Of a DNA stretch of 64,000 bases, positions 48,195 to 58,844 are shown piece by piece. Source of the stretch: Inia geoffrensis (lineage: Eukaryota > Chordata > Mammalia > Artiodactyla > Iniidae); NCBI GenBank assembly GCA_036417435.1, contig CM070904.1, forward strand, positions 47,065,908-47,129,907, read 5' to 3'. The position numbers were made by a program, and so were the translations under genes. Position 1 is the stretch's first letter, and each line of letters starts with the position of its first letter. The notes under the pieces were generated by a model that was given only the letters and a program-made list of their open reading frames with translations, did not search any database and was not told the DNA's origin.

Positions 48195-48335
48195 GATCTT
48201 CTGAAGATGATGAGAAGGCAAGTTGGAACCAGACTCCAAAAAGCCTCGAATGTCATACCAAGAGGTTTTATATTAAGTCCATAGTCAATTTTGAGACCCT
48301 GAAGGTTGTTTAGCGGCGAAGTGACTTTAGCAAAG
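48195..48335 (+). repeat. Ancient interspersed repeat fragment (same family as 62325)
   Basis: AGAGGTTTTATATTAAGTCC, GAGACCCTGAAGGTTGTTTA and GCGAAGTGACTTTAGC recall the 'tttactctgagtgagatgggaagcc / gagcagaggagtgaca' part of the family. The match is weak. Confidence 0.35.
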
Positions 48336-48431
48336 CTGTGAAGATTCTCCTGGCAACTTTATGAATTACAGTTTGAGGCAGGGAGAAATTATAGGCACCA
48401 CTGCCAGACAGAAGATCATTGCCATCATACT

Positions 48432-48642
48432 TTTTTTTTTTTTTTTTTTTGCGGTATGCGGGCCTCTCACTGTTGTGGCCTCTCCCGTTGCGGAGCACAG
48501 GCTCCGGACGCGCAGGCTCAGCGGCCATGGCTCACGGGCCCAGCCGCTCCGCGGCATGTGGGATCTTCCCGGACCGGGGCACGAACCCGTGTCCCCTGCA
48601 TCGGCAGGCGGACTCTCGACCACTGCGCCACCAGGGAAGCCC
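48432..48642 (-). mobile_element. CHR-2-type SINE, antisense
   Basis: A perfect 12-base target-site duplication TGCCATCATACT lies at 48420-48431 and 48643-48654, with a T tail of about 20. The body keeps nearly all source CpGs (CGGACGCGCAGG, CCGCTCCGCGGC), so it is one of the youngest copies here. Confidence 0.96.
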
Positions 48643-48659
48643 TGCCATCATACTATTAA

Positions 48660-49095
48660 CACAGATCTGAATTCAGACAGTGGCAGAAGATTCAGAAACC
48701 AATACTAAGGAGCATCGTCCTACTGCATTTCTGAGCGTCACCCACCACCTCTGAATTACGACTGCTCCGTGCAAAGCAGCATTTGTTGTTACACAGGACT
48801 CCTCTAGCAGGCCCCTTTCCAGCTGAATTTTTCTGGGTTGGGGCAGAGCAGATTCTGTTATTCTGACAATGAATCGACATTTGACAGTAACGTCTTAAGA
48901 TATTTGGACCAAGTCATACCCAAGTCAGATGAGCACGCATGCTGCTGCCTTCTTCCACCAGCATGATTCCCAGGTGATCATCAGGTCATTTCTATCTCAC
49001 CTGCTCTAATGTCTCCCCTTTCTCTCGGGGCAGTGTGACTTCTCTGGCCACTCAGAGGACCACCAAGAAAAACTAGTCCTGGAATGACTAATTTT
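48660..49095. other. Intergenic sequence, no gene
   Basis: Nothing recognised. Confidence 0.4.
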
Positions 49096-49096
49096 T

Positions 49097-49345
49097 GATT
49101 AGCGAACATTTCTTGAGTGCTTGTTAGGAGCCAGGAACTGCACTTTATACATACTGCTGCACTTAATCTTCATAAGTCTGTGGAGGAAGGTACTACTATT
49201 ATCCTTGCTTTATACTTGAGGAAACTGAGGGGAAAAAACAATGAAGTTACCCAAGTTCACATAGTTAGTAAGTGTCAGGTTAGTGTTTGAATCTAAATAA
49301 TATGGCTCCAGAGGCCCCTGCCTTAACCACTAGACCATATATGCT
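49097..49345 (-). repeat. MIR SINE relic, antisense, nearly full length
   Basis: Complete antisense order: GCGAACATTTCTTGAGTGCT, ACTGCACTTTATACATACTG, CTACTATTATCCTTGCTTTA, ACTTGAGGAAACTGAGGGGA, TTCACATAGTTAGTAAGTGT, GGTTAGTGTTTGAATCTAAA, then CCTTAACCACTAGACCATAT, the complement of the tRNA-derived head. Confidence 0.9.
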
Positions 49346-49349
49346 CGCT

Positions 49350-50050
49350 CAATTAGAAAAGAAAAACGATGAAGAAATGTAAACAGATGAACACCTAAAT
49401 ATTTATACCCCAGATGTGAGTAACTCCTCCCTCCCCTGTTAAAACACCTGATGAGAGTCTCACTTTCACACTAATTTTCATGAAAGAACAAGAGGGATAT
49501 TATGTATTTCCCCAAAGAAATACAGAGTACCTTTGTTGTTATGAGTAGATGACTAAATCTCATTCATGTTATTGCTATTATAGTTTGAATATTCACATAC
49601 CATTTCATTTTTCTACCTTGTACCGACCATGTCACTACATTATGGAGAGGACGGCATGGAAGGCTCCTTGCCTACATCTTTAAAAGTGCTTGTTTGGGTG
49701 GCTTCTACTCTATGTTACATCATATATTACCTGTGTTGGATTGTATTTGTCAATGTCCTGTTATCATGCATCATATCATACCGCTTAATACTGTATTGAA
49801 ATTAAATCTGGCCCTTTAGGGGTCCTGTGCAAGATGAAAAAAAAATGGGTCCCCAGCAGTCTTCCTCTTAGATATAATTGAAAAAGAGGCAGGCATCAAA
49901 ACACGCTGTGTCTCATGCTGCTGGAAAGTGATCCTGAATCACCCAAATGATGAGAATACAGTGAACATCTTGTACAAAAAGATGACAATTATCTGTAGCA
50001 GTGTTGTCAAAATGAAAACGTCTAGCTGTCTCGGTGAGAGACCTGGCAGA
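49350..50050. other. Intergenic sequence, no gene
   Basis: AT-rich with nothing recognised. Confidence 0.4.
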
Positions 50051-50054
50051 AGGA

Positions 50055-50078
50055 TACACACGCACGTGTGCGTGTGTG

Positions 50079-50114
<36 letters not shown>
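50055..50114 (+). repeat. Alternating purine-pyrimidine tract with (CA)n
   Basis: TACACACGCACGTGTGCGTG and the following TGTGCACGCACACAC run keep strict purine/pyrimidine alternation for about 58 bases, first CpG-bearing and then pure CA. Confidence 0.93.
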
Positions 50115-50115
<1 letters not shown>

Positions 50116-50470
50116 CCCTTGTAGACTCACCTAGCTGCTTTTTCCTATCTTACGCTTGAAGTGAAGCATGCAGGGTCCACGAAATTCTTAAGCAGGCAGC
50201 TGGATTCTATAGAACGCTCCTCATTCAATTAGGAGAGAGCTACGAAAGCAGTGAGGGAGAGAGGTAACACTAAGCCCAGAGTTGGTACTCAGTATATGCT
50301 TGTTGGATGAGTGAACCAAGACAGACACTCAGAACATAAGCAACATTAAATACGACTCTGATCCACCATGGGGTTTCTTATCAGCTAGTCATCACAAGTT
50401 CTATGTAGTCTCAACTCATCTGTACTGACTCCTAGTCCCGCCTGCAAAGGATCATCAAACAGATAGGCCT

Positions 50471-50689
50471 GGGGCTTCCCTGGTGGCGCAGTGGTTGAGA
50501 GTCCACCTGCCGATGCAGGGGACGCGGGTTCGTGCCCCGGTTCGGGAAGATTCCACATGCCGCGGAGCGGCTGGGCCCGTGAGCCGTGGCCGCTGAGCCT
50601 GCGCGTCCAGAGCCTGTGCTCCGCAACGGGAGAGGCCACAACAGTGAGAGGCCTGCATACCGCAAAAAAAAAAACAAAAAACAAAAAAG
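50471..50689 (+). mobile_element. CHR-2-type SINE
   Basis: The head is GGGGCTTCCCTGGTGGCGCA, the A box TGGCGCAGTGG is intact and the B box reads GGTTCGTGCCC. The body ends GCATACCGC with a tail of mixed A and CA6 blocks. Flanks CAAACAGATAGG and CAAAACAGG give only a weak target-site duplication. A second smaller SINE body is not present. Confidence 0.94.
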
Positions 50690-50699
50690 CAAAACAGGA

Positions 50700-51265
50700 C
50701 TTCAACTGCCTCTCTTGAAGTCTAAGTGCACAAGAAATACTTCTCTCCAGTAGCTCAGTGGCAGAGAGTCGGTGAGATTCGCTCACCTGACTCATGCAAG
50801 TCTAACGTGTATGCAAATTCTGACGTCCTGTATCATCAGAAAGAGTCCAGGCATCCGGGACACCCAGCGGCATCTTCCATTCACTTCCCCTGCTCTGTCA
50901 AATATAGGGTTTATGTGTCAGATAAACGCTATAGAGCATAGACTTTTTGACCAATTTACGAAAATCTCAAAAGCCAAGAAATTCGGCAAATACAAAGCAT
51001 CGGCCTGAAAGATCCACACTTTCCTCTGGCACCATTTAAGCTGACACATTTACTTGAGACGCACACTCACATTTTAAGAGCAGGACTTGCACTGACCATT
51101 GTCAGATCACTAGCAAAATGTGTTCTGAGTCCATATTGTGCAGCATGCTTGAAGATGTGTGGATTTTTCCACATCATTTGGTGACGTTTTGCACGGTTTA
51201 ATTTCTGCTCTTTATTGCTAGACCCTACCTTTTTTTTCCCTCGCAAATATTCCACCAATGGGATT
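50700..51265. other. Intergenic sequence, no gene
   Basis: Unique-looking; the 71-78 aa overlapping frames at 50726-51008 are not recognisable. Confidence 0.4.
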
Positions 51266-51269
51266 CCCT

Positions 51270-52380
51270 TCAGTATTTTAACCCTGGGCTCAGATTCCTC
51301 TCCAGCATCTATTTGCGCTGCTGCTGCACTACTTTGCCGTGACGTGTCCCTCGGTCAAATTCAAGCCTCCCTGATTGAAAGGAAGAGGACAGAGGTGTTC
51401 GGCTGCTGAGGAGAGAAACAGAGTCAGGGGACCCGGGGCCAGCCGATGAGGGTCTGAAGGGAAGCCTTAGACCTCCAGCGAGAGGTCAACGGGGAAGGCT
51501 CCAGGGAACGATGGTCCAGCTCCGGATGCCCGTTCCTAACGTCTCCTCCCAAATCCAGGTGAAAGGCAGCTTTTAAGTGGGAGGGGGTGAAGAATACAAT
51601 TGAAACCAAAATTGGTTTGAGCTCACCATTTTTCTAGCTATCAGTTCTAAGGTCACAGTCACTAAAACTGGAAACTTAAAAATGACTTCAAAAAGGCAAA
51701 CGCTAACTAGATTTCACACTGGATTTCATTTTACTTGGCATTACAGAAAGAATGCAGGTATTAAATAGACTGTTTCCTGTATACAATAAGGTTAATTAGT
51801 AGTGAGGGATGGAAAATCAGTGTAGACATAACTCTTTTCGACAGGTATCAAAAATAATCCCCTGATCCCTATAGACCCCAGCTGCATTGAAAGAGGAGCA
51901 ATATAAAAGATTCTTTAAGCACAAAATTTTCAAACATTCTCCAGGTGTCCGCAGCACCAGTGCAATAGGCCCTGAGCCCCTGGGCATGCTGCTCTGCACG
52001 CCCTTCAGTTGCTGGAACTTAAAGGCGCAGCTACTCACGCTGAATTTTGAGGCGCAGCATAAAGGCTCTCCATACAAAGCGGCTGGGATCGCAGGCAGAG
52101 ACAGGAGAACAAGAAGAATATATTGCGGCCTGAATGGGGCTTCCCTAAGCTCCTTATCAATAAGGTTAATAAGGGTCTATGCAATTTACTGATCACTAAG
52201 ATGGAACAAGCCTCCTGGCGCTCCAAAGCTCCGCGTTGGCTCTGGCTTTTAATGCTTTTCACAGCCAATCACATAAAAGCCCCTTTGCCCCGCACCCCAG
52301 AGAATAAACTCCGGTTCACCATCCTGGCCTCCAGGAAATCGCTGGTCCGTTATTACGCTTCTACCTGCCCTAGTTAAACA
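51270..52380. other. CpG-richer single-copy stretch
   Basis: Away from SINEs this window is CpG-poor, but here CpGs appear repeatedly with no repeat to explain them: GCCGTGACGTGTCCCTCGG, ACCCGGGGCCAGCCGATGAG, AGCTCCGGATGCCCGTTCC, AAAGGCGCAGCTACTCACGC, GGCGCTCCAAAGCTCCGCG. It also contains CCAAT (52265-52269) next to ATAAAAG (52273-52279), and TTATCAATAAGGTTAATAAG near 52156. Several 84-101 aa frames cross it, none with a known domain. A regulatory element or a noncoding-RNA promoter is possible. No transcript can be claimed. Confidence 0.35.
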
Positions 52381-52384
52381 GATG

Positions 52385-53900
52385 AACAGTTATTTCCTAG
52401 AATTTGATCTATGAGGTTCTTTGTAATTGAAGCTGTACTACTCAGATATTTCTTTAACAAAAAAATGTATTTCTGAAAAACGCATTTCTTTTTTCTCTGC
52501 TTTAATTTTGTTATCCTCAATCGTATGTATGATATAAAAAAAATTCCAAACTTCTATCTCCTCTATAAAATACATGTCATATCAAAAAGGTGACAGGAAG
52601 GGGGAAAAGTAATTAGTGAGTTCACAGAGTTCAGTAGAAAAGTTAAAATGGAGTAACACATTACTTTTTATGTTAAGATTTCACAAGACAAATCTTGCCT
52701 GTGTTTTAATTGCATGTGACCCTGGCAGTCCTACTCTGAAATGAAGTGCCGTAAAATTAAAGATGACAGACGCTCAAAACAAGTCTTGTGATCTTGATTA
52801 GACTACAAAGACCACACTCTCTCTCTGCTGCAACTCAGATATCATGGACTGTTTTATTTGGGGAATTACTTCATTAATGCCTTCTTTGACTAGACATGTT
52901 TATTATTAAAATATATATATACTGAATATGGTGATATCTTGCATAACTAAATAATTCCCCGAAAGCAAGCTATAAGTGAAGAGTGTTTAAATAACCCTAA
53001 GACCTAATTTTTATAGACACTTACACATGAATATATATATATGTGGATGTAGATGTATGTGTTATATATCCATCTTTGCTACATATATTACCTATTCTAA
53101 CCTAGGATTCTCTATTATAGCTTGAGAAGCAGAGCAGTTAATCTGTCATATTTCCTTATGTGTTCCCAGGCCAACAGAATGTGCAGAACTATACATTATC
53201 CTATAAAAACTATTTCTGAGAAACACTGTTGGAATTTTAAACTTTCCAAGCATCACCTAAGTGGAGGACCGGATTTGACTCACACCTAACATTTCAAAGT
53301 TATCGCCAAGTCACTCTACCTAAATGACGTCGTAAGACATAGAATAGATGCTTTTACACCCCACTTCTTCCTAGTTCAACAAAAGATAGAAATTTGGGAC
53401 CAAGTGCTCATGGTATTAGACTCTGTCACCTCTGCACGTTCCTGCAGGCCAGCTAGAGGACCTGCTTTAGTCTCAGGTCCTCTGAGTCAGGGCTTCATCC
53501 TTAACATGAGGAGGCCAGATTAAAATTCTAGGACTCTGACCGCCTACCCTCTAAATTTCTATGATTCTCTTATTTGGTCCCATTTCAATAACACTATTTT
53601 AAATTCATATATTTCATCTTCGGAAACAAAAGATTTATGCTGGTTATATGGATGTTATTATCAATGCGGGTATATAGATTCAACCTAGAATCAAAGATTG
53701 GAAAATCAGTTTTCTAGAGTTCACTTATTTATTGCATATCTGTGATTCCAGGAAAGTCTCTATACATATTCTGTCTCCATTTCTTTAAATTTAAAATACA
53801 TATAGCAATTTCTCTCCTACCTAACGTCAGGGCTACTGTGAGAATAAAATATGAGAATGTATATAAAAACTCCTTGAAAAATATATGAGGTAAGGCTTCC
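52385..53900. other. AT-rich intergenic sequence
   Basis: Includes short (AT)n runs at 52911-52921 and 53031-53042. No gene or RNA gene seen. Confidence 0.4.
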
Positions 53901-53917
53901 TAATCAGTAGTATTTTT

Positions 53918-54135
53918 GTTTTTTGTTTTTTGTTTTTTTTGTGGTATGCAGGCCTCTCACTGTTGTGGCCTCTCCCGTTGCGGAGCACAGGCTCCGGACG
54001 CGCAGGCTCAGCAGCCATGGCTCACGGGCCCAGCCGCTCCGCGGCATGTGGGATCTTCCCGGACCGGGGCACGAACCCGTGTCCCCTGCATGGGCAGGCG
54101 GACTCTCAACCACTGCGCCTCCAGGGAAGCCCATG
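53918..54135 (-). mobile_element. CHR-2-type SINE, antisense
   Basis: The target-site duplication AGTAGTATTTTT is perfect, at 53906-53917 and 54136-54147. The tail is a set of GTTTTTT blocks. Near the head it reads CCTCCAGGGAAGCCC in place of CCACCAGGGAAGCCC, and three extra bases (ATG) separate the head from the duplication. Confidence 0.95.
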
Positions 54136-54413
54136 AGTAGTATTTTTAGTACAATTATTCAATCAGTGGTCTTCAGTGTACAAAAAAGGCTTTTTCACTT
54201 ACAAACCAAATAGTCCTTTAACCTATAGACTGTGTCTTCAAGAGGCCTACACACCTGAGGACACAAAATGAAATCTGTGTCCCTGTAGAGTTTCTCCACA
54301 CTAAGGTCAAAAATCCTCAGGTGTGGGATGTGTTGTGTCTCTCATATGAGAGATTTAATTGACCAGAAGAAGGAGGGTTAGGAACATGTGAAAATGTTTA
54401 TTAGAATCTAGTT

Positions 54414-54630
54414 CCTGGGCTTCCCTGGTGGCGCAGTGGTTGGGAGTCCGCCTGCCAATGCAGGGGACACGGGTTCGTGCCCCGGTCCGGGAAGATCCCA
54501 CATGCCGCGGAGCAGCTGCGTCCGTGAGCCATGGCCGCTGAGCCTGTGCATCCGGAGCCTGTGCTCCGCAACGGCAGAGGCCACAACAGTGAGAGGCCTG
54601 CGTACCGCAAAAAAAAAAAAAAAAAAAAAA
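54414..54630 (+). mobile_element. CHR-2-type SINE
   Basis: The target-site duplication AGAATCTAGTT is perfect, at 54403-54413 and 54631-54641. The head is GGGCTTCCCTGGTGGCGCAG with both pol III boxes intact, and the tail is about 23 A. It is the right partner of a head-to-head pair with the copy ending at 54135. Confidence 0.96.
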
Positions 54631-54694
54631 AGAATCTAGTTGAGCATAGTGTTGAGAAGTTGTATTCTGCTAAGAAAACTGGAGTTATACGCCC

Positions 54695-54795
54695 CTGTCT
54701 CTGCATCTGCCTCTGCCTCTGTTTCTTTCTCTGTTTCTCTTTGTCTTTTCCTATCTCTGTGCTTCTCCTCTGTCTCTCTGTCTCTCTTTATTCCC
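54695..54795 (+). repeat. CT-rich low-complexity tract
   Basis: About 100 bases of TCTG, TTTC and TCTC units. The serine/leucine-rich frame on + and the Glu/Arg/Thr-rich frame on - are both artefacts of this composition. Confidence 0.9.
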
Positions 54796-54814
54796 GCTCC
54801 CCACTCTAACACCC

Positions 54815-56130
54815 AGAGCAGGAATCTTAACCTAAAATTCATGGTTCCCTCAACCCCCTGGGCTTTGACAGATACATGAACTCTCAGAACTTTCAGACTA
54901 GATTGTGCATTTCCCTCGACTTAAAGTCTGGAGTTTTCATTAGCTTCTCAGTGAAGTCTGTGATTAGGGCTTACTGTTCTAGATTCACTTCCCAGCATAA
55001 CAATGCTACTACCTTTTATCTGAAACTAAGAATGGGTCACTTCAGTCAAATCCTAAGGTCTACCAGGCCCCAAGTGGTCTTCATGGCTTTCTGTCTGGTT
55101 GCCTGACGGGACGGGCTGGTCCAAGGAGTGAAATATAGATCCGACAAAATCAATTAGTGCACATCGAAAAATAATGATGCATTCCTTAGAGGACCTCCCA
55201 TTTACAATTGATGAAAATAGTAAATAGGGGCACCCATGAAATTGATACTTTGCCTGTCATTCAATGGAAGATATTTAGTATTTTAAGAATAAATCCAGTA
55301 GTAACACAAACAGTCCATTCTCACAATGCCCACTTTTAAACTGTGCCAGACACATGTCCTATGCCTGCATGGCACTTCTACACCATTAGCTGCCACAAAT
55401 CAAAGGAAATGTCATTGCTTTTAATAGGATTACATAGAACCCAGTCACAAGCAGGAAGACTAGCTTTAGTCTGAGTGGCCAGTAATTTGGATGTTTAACT
55501 AAATGATTGGCTGCCAAATTGACAGGTCATCCACACTGAACTAGCCACTATTCCATGAATTTTCATGACTAGGATCACAATGGTTCATTTGCATGTGTGA
55601 AATTCTGCTGTGAAGCTGGCTTTTGAACTGGCTAGCTCAGCCAAAGATGTGTTTCCCAGTGCCATGCATTAGTGCCCTAGAAATACCATCACATGAGGGT
55701 AGCATAGATCTTCCCAAATCCTGCTATTAAAACACAGTCTACAACTAGAACAGCAAATCAACAAAAATGGCAACAACTGGGATGTAAAGAATACAGGGGA
55801 AATTTTGAACATTAGAAAACTAAGATTAGTACCAAAAATGAGCATTGGATGAGGAGAGAAAAGTTCAAAGTCTTTAAATTTTAACAAAAGTTTTGGGTTT
55901 GCCCAGGACTATTACTAAGAGGAACTTCCTACCCAGTGAGCATTCAGTGAATATTGAGGCATCATTGTTATGATCATTAACAAACATCGGTTTACCACCA
56001 ATTTTGTGTAATACGGTGGGACAGACGTGAGGGCAACAACACAAGCCCCATGAGACAAAGTATTCCCCTTAAGGGATTTATGATCCTGTTATAGGTGAAA
56101 AGACATGAGGCCAAAAAATAAAAATTATAA
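54815..56130. other. Intergenic sequence, no gene
   Basis: Nothing recognised. Confidence 0.4.
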
Positions 56131-56134
56131 TAGC

Positions 56135-56305
56135 CCACATTTATTATTGACTTACTACGTGCCAGTTATCTTGCAACAAGACTGTGATATAGCAGTGATT
56201 TAATGAATATTTCAAAGATGAGGAAATGTAAACTTAGAAAGGTTTACATCATTGCCCAAGGGAAAAGAGCTAGGAAGTGGTTTGAAACCAGGTATGTCTA
56301 CCTTT
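56135..56305 (-). repeat. MIR SINE relic, antisense
   Basis: TATTGACTTACTACGTGCCA, AAGATGAGGAAATGTAAACT, TTGCCCAAGGGAAAAGAGCT and GGAAGTGGTTTGAAACCAGG give the antisense MIR order. Confidence 0.75.
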
Positions 56306-56334
56306 AGAGAAATATTCTTAGTTTCTCCATATTA

Positions 56335-56700
56335 AAAGGATAAGAAGTCCAAAATATATTTACTGCAACGTATAATAGAAAAACAATGTAAATATCTACT
56401 AATATAAAATTGAATAACTAAGCAAGGGAATATTTATATGATGAGGTGTTATGAAGACATTTAAAATCTATGTGTACGAATACTACTGACAAGAGAAGTT
56501 TTGTTAAGAGGAAAAACAAGTTATGAAATCATAGGTACAGTGTGATGCCACTGTTGTTATATATCCTGTAATGTATATGTACACACACAGCAGACTATTA
56601 GCAGTGCTTATCTTTGGGTTGTGAGATTATCAGTAATTAATTTCCTCCCATTGTGCCTGGCACATCCCCAAGTTTTTGCTTTGAGCATTTGTTACTTTCA
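56335..56700 (+). mobile_element. Old L1M-type fragment
   Basis: TATTTACTGCAACGTATAAT, CAATGTAAATATCTACTAAT, TAAGCAAGGGAATATTTATA, GAAATCATAGGTACAGTGTG and GTGCTTATCTTTGGGTTGTG fit the ORF2 end and 3' UTR of old L1 copies, as at 33180 but more decayed. Confidence 0.6.
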
Positions 56701-56829
56701 TAATTAGAAAAAGAGCAAATACAATTTTAAATATACCTAAGTGGTAATCTGAGACTGTATGTGGTCATTGATACAGACAATAAGATCTGAGAAATTTCAT
56801 ATGATATCATATTAAACAGGAGCCTGAAG

Positions 56830-57310
56830 AAATCAAGGAGGCTCCAAGATGGCAATGGCTCTTGAAGGAGGGCAGGTCGAGAAAAGAGGAAGGCATCAAG
56901 GCAAGGTTGTAACATGAGCAAAGGCCCAGAGGCAGAAATTGTGAAGATGCATTTGGGGAAAAAGACCTGTTTGGCTACAATGGAGAGTTCTAACAGAGGA
57001 GGGTTCAGAGCAGCAATTGACTTTACATCTTTTATGGACCATGTTTCAAAAGGCGGAACTAAGTAAAACTTGGATGCCCTTATGTGACAACATTTCTAGG
57101 GCACAAAGGCATAGAGCACCAGACGTGTCCCTTGGCTTACAAACCCCGTTCGCAAGCCAGCTTCACAGTGGAATTTCACACATGAGAAGATAGGTAGGGG
57201 CCAAATTTTGGAAGCCCTGAAACGCCAAGCAAGCAAGTTGGACTTTATCCTGAAGGCAGTGGGGAACCTCTGAAGTTTGAAGCAGGAGGATAATGAGAGC
57301 AAAAACATTT
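56830..57310 (+). repeat. Ancient interspersed repeat, partial copy (same family as 62325)
   Basis: AACATGAGCAAAGGCCCAGA, GGCCAAATTTTGGAAGCCCT, GTTGGACTTTATCCTGAAGG, CAGTGGGGAACCTCTGAAGT and AAACTAATCTGACAGCACAG match successive parts of the family. Confidence 0.6.
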
Positions 57311-57509
57311 TTAGTAAAACTAATCTGACAGCACAGGGTAAGTGGATTGGAAGGGAAACAGTTACTTGTCTCTTGTCATATGCTTGTTCATGCTGATTTT
57401 TTTTTCTGTGAAGATCTTTCTCAGTTAGGATTATAAACTCCTTGAGAAGAAGAGCCAGGTCTTATATTTCTTTGTATCTCTGGCATTCCTGGGCGACAGA
57501 GGAGGCATT

Positions 57510-57740
57510 AAACAGTGGTTCAAGGTGCCAGCTTTGGCTTCAGAGTCCTCTGTGGGATTCCCAGCTCCTTAAAGGAGTAACCTGACCTCTCTTGCCTCAG
57601 GGTGCTCACCTGTAAAATGGGAACGGTAACACACACTCCATAGGACCGTGGTAAGGATTAAGCGAGATGATGAAATTGTGTGTACGAAGCCCTTGATTGG
57701 AAGTGTGCACACCTTGATAACTCTTGTTCTAGCAATCACT
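57510..57740 (+). repeat. MIR SINE relic
   Basis: GGCTTCAGAGTCCTCTGTGG, CTTGCCTCAGGGTGCTCACC, TGTAAAATGGGAACGGTAAC and GGTAAGGATTAAGCGAGATG are clear MIR landmarks. Confidence 0.85.
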
Positions 57741-57744
57741 ATTA

Positions 57745-58655
57745 TGCCTCAAAATATTATCAAGTTTGTGGATGAAGATAATGAGGTTGATGTTTGACTG
57801 TGACTCTCTAACTTAGACACTGAGTGGAAGAGTGTGTGCCAAATATAAGTGAGAAGGCAATTATTCCATGGGCGAGGTTGGGCACTGGAAAGTTTCGAAG
57901 GGCAAAGACTGAGCCATGGAAACTACGACACACAGAAGCCAGCAGGATCGGTGTTTGTAAGCCAAAAGAAGTCTGGAGCAAGTTATAAAAGAGGTAGCTG
58001 GCTGGCATAGGCTCACTGTAATAACAAGTGATATCTGTGAGAAGCATGGGCCACCCAGGAGAGTGAACAATGGTGTCTGGCAGCAGCTTGTCCAAAGAAA
58101 CCTTCCCATTTCTGCTAACCAATATCATCACAATGTAACCTTCCTTCACAGTGTCCCCTCCTTGTAGTGAGATGAGGCAGATACCTCCATGGCTGAGATG
58201 AAAATGCCCTGAGCTCTGGGAGAGAGAACAGATTCTAGGCCTTGGACCGGAAATGCACAAGATGACTCTGGAGCTTCTGGTCCGGCCCAAAGACAAGAAA
58301 GCCACCAAACACTAGTGAGATCCTGTCAAAAGGGCACAAAAGCCAGTTTGAAGAGATTCCCACTGGCCTGAGATGGGATAACTTAAGCACCAGAATGTAT
58401 AATAATTGCAACGGATTGAAAGATACCAATTTTTTTTAATCAAATAATAATACCAATAAAAGAAACAAAAATTCACAGTTCACCGAAAAAGGAGTACCTA
58501 GAAAATAAAACGGTACTCTGAAAATTGATGGTGAAAGGAAACAAATCAAGTATTTATTCTGACTCCCTTCTACCAGTAGTACTGCAGGATAGCCAAGTAG
58601 TTGATGAGGAAAAAAAATTTGTATAGAAGAGTTGTAACTAAGAATGCAGAAAGAA
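57745..58655. other. Intergenic sequence with a 166-aa antisense open frame, no recognised gene
   Basis: The antisense frame 58308-57808 is the longest not caused by a SINE or L1 in this half. It lacks a domain, a signal peptide or any splice context I can identify. The text (GGGCCACCCAGGAGAGTGAA, CCATGGCTGAGATGAAAATG) could be an old LTR-like repeat that I do not recognise. Confidence 0.35.
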
Positions 58656-58659
58656 TTTT

Positions 58660-58840
58660 ACACATAATGCCAAAGTGGATAGAATAGTGTATTAAACTCC
58701 AAGTACTCATTGCCTAGATTTAACAAGTACTAATATTTTCCTAATCTTATCTCATCTATCTGCCACTTTTTTTTCCCTTGAGTATTTTAAAGCAAATCCC
58801 AGACATCATCTCATTTCAACTGCAAATTTTTTTAAAAAGA
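58660..58840. mobile_element. Old L1 3' UTR fragment
   Basis: CCAAGTACTCATTGCCTAGA with TTTAACAAGTACTAATATTT, then GAGTATTTTAAAGCAAATCC and CAGACATCATCTCATTTCAA, are typical of a common old L1 3' UTR segment. Orientation is not claimed. Confidence 0.65.
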
Positions 58841-58844
58841 GATA

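Noticed and set aside
1159..54706. Many 60-185 aa open frames with near-identical text (for example [54 protein letters not shown]) on both strands
   Set aside because: All lie inside CHR-type SINEs and are translations of the same GC-rich repeat in different frames. They are not a protein family.
54531..54879. Ser/Leu-rich and Glu/Arg-rich frames
   Set aside because: Produced by the CT-rich low-complexity tract.
57808..58308. 166-aa minus-strand open frame
   Set aside because: It is long for this window but has no recognised domain, no splice or polyA context, and an amino-acid mix typical of chance. It was left as a comment in the feature for that stretch.
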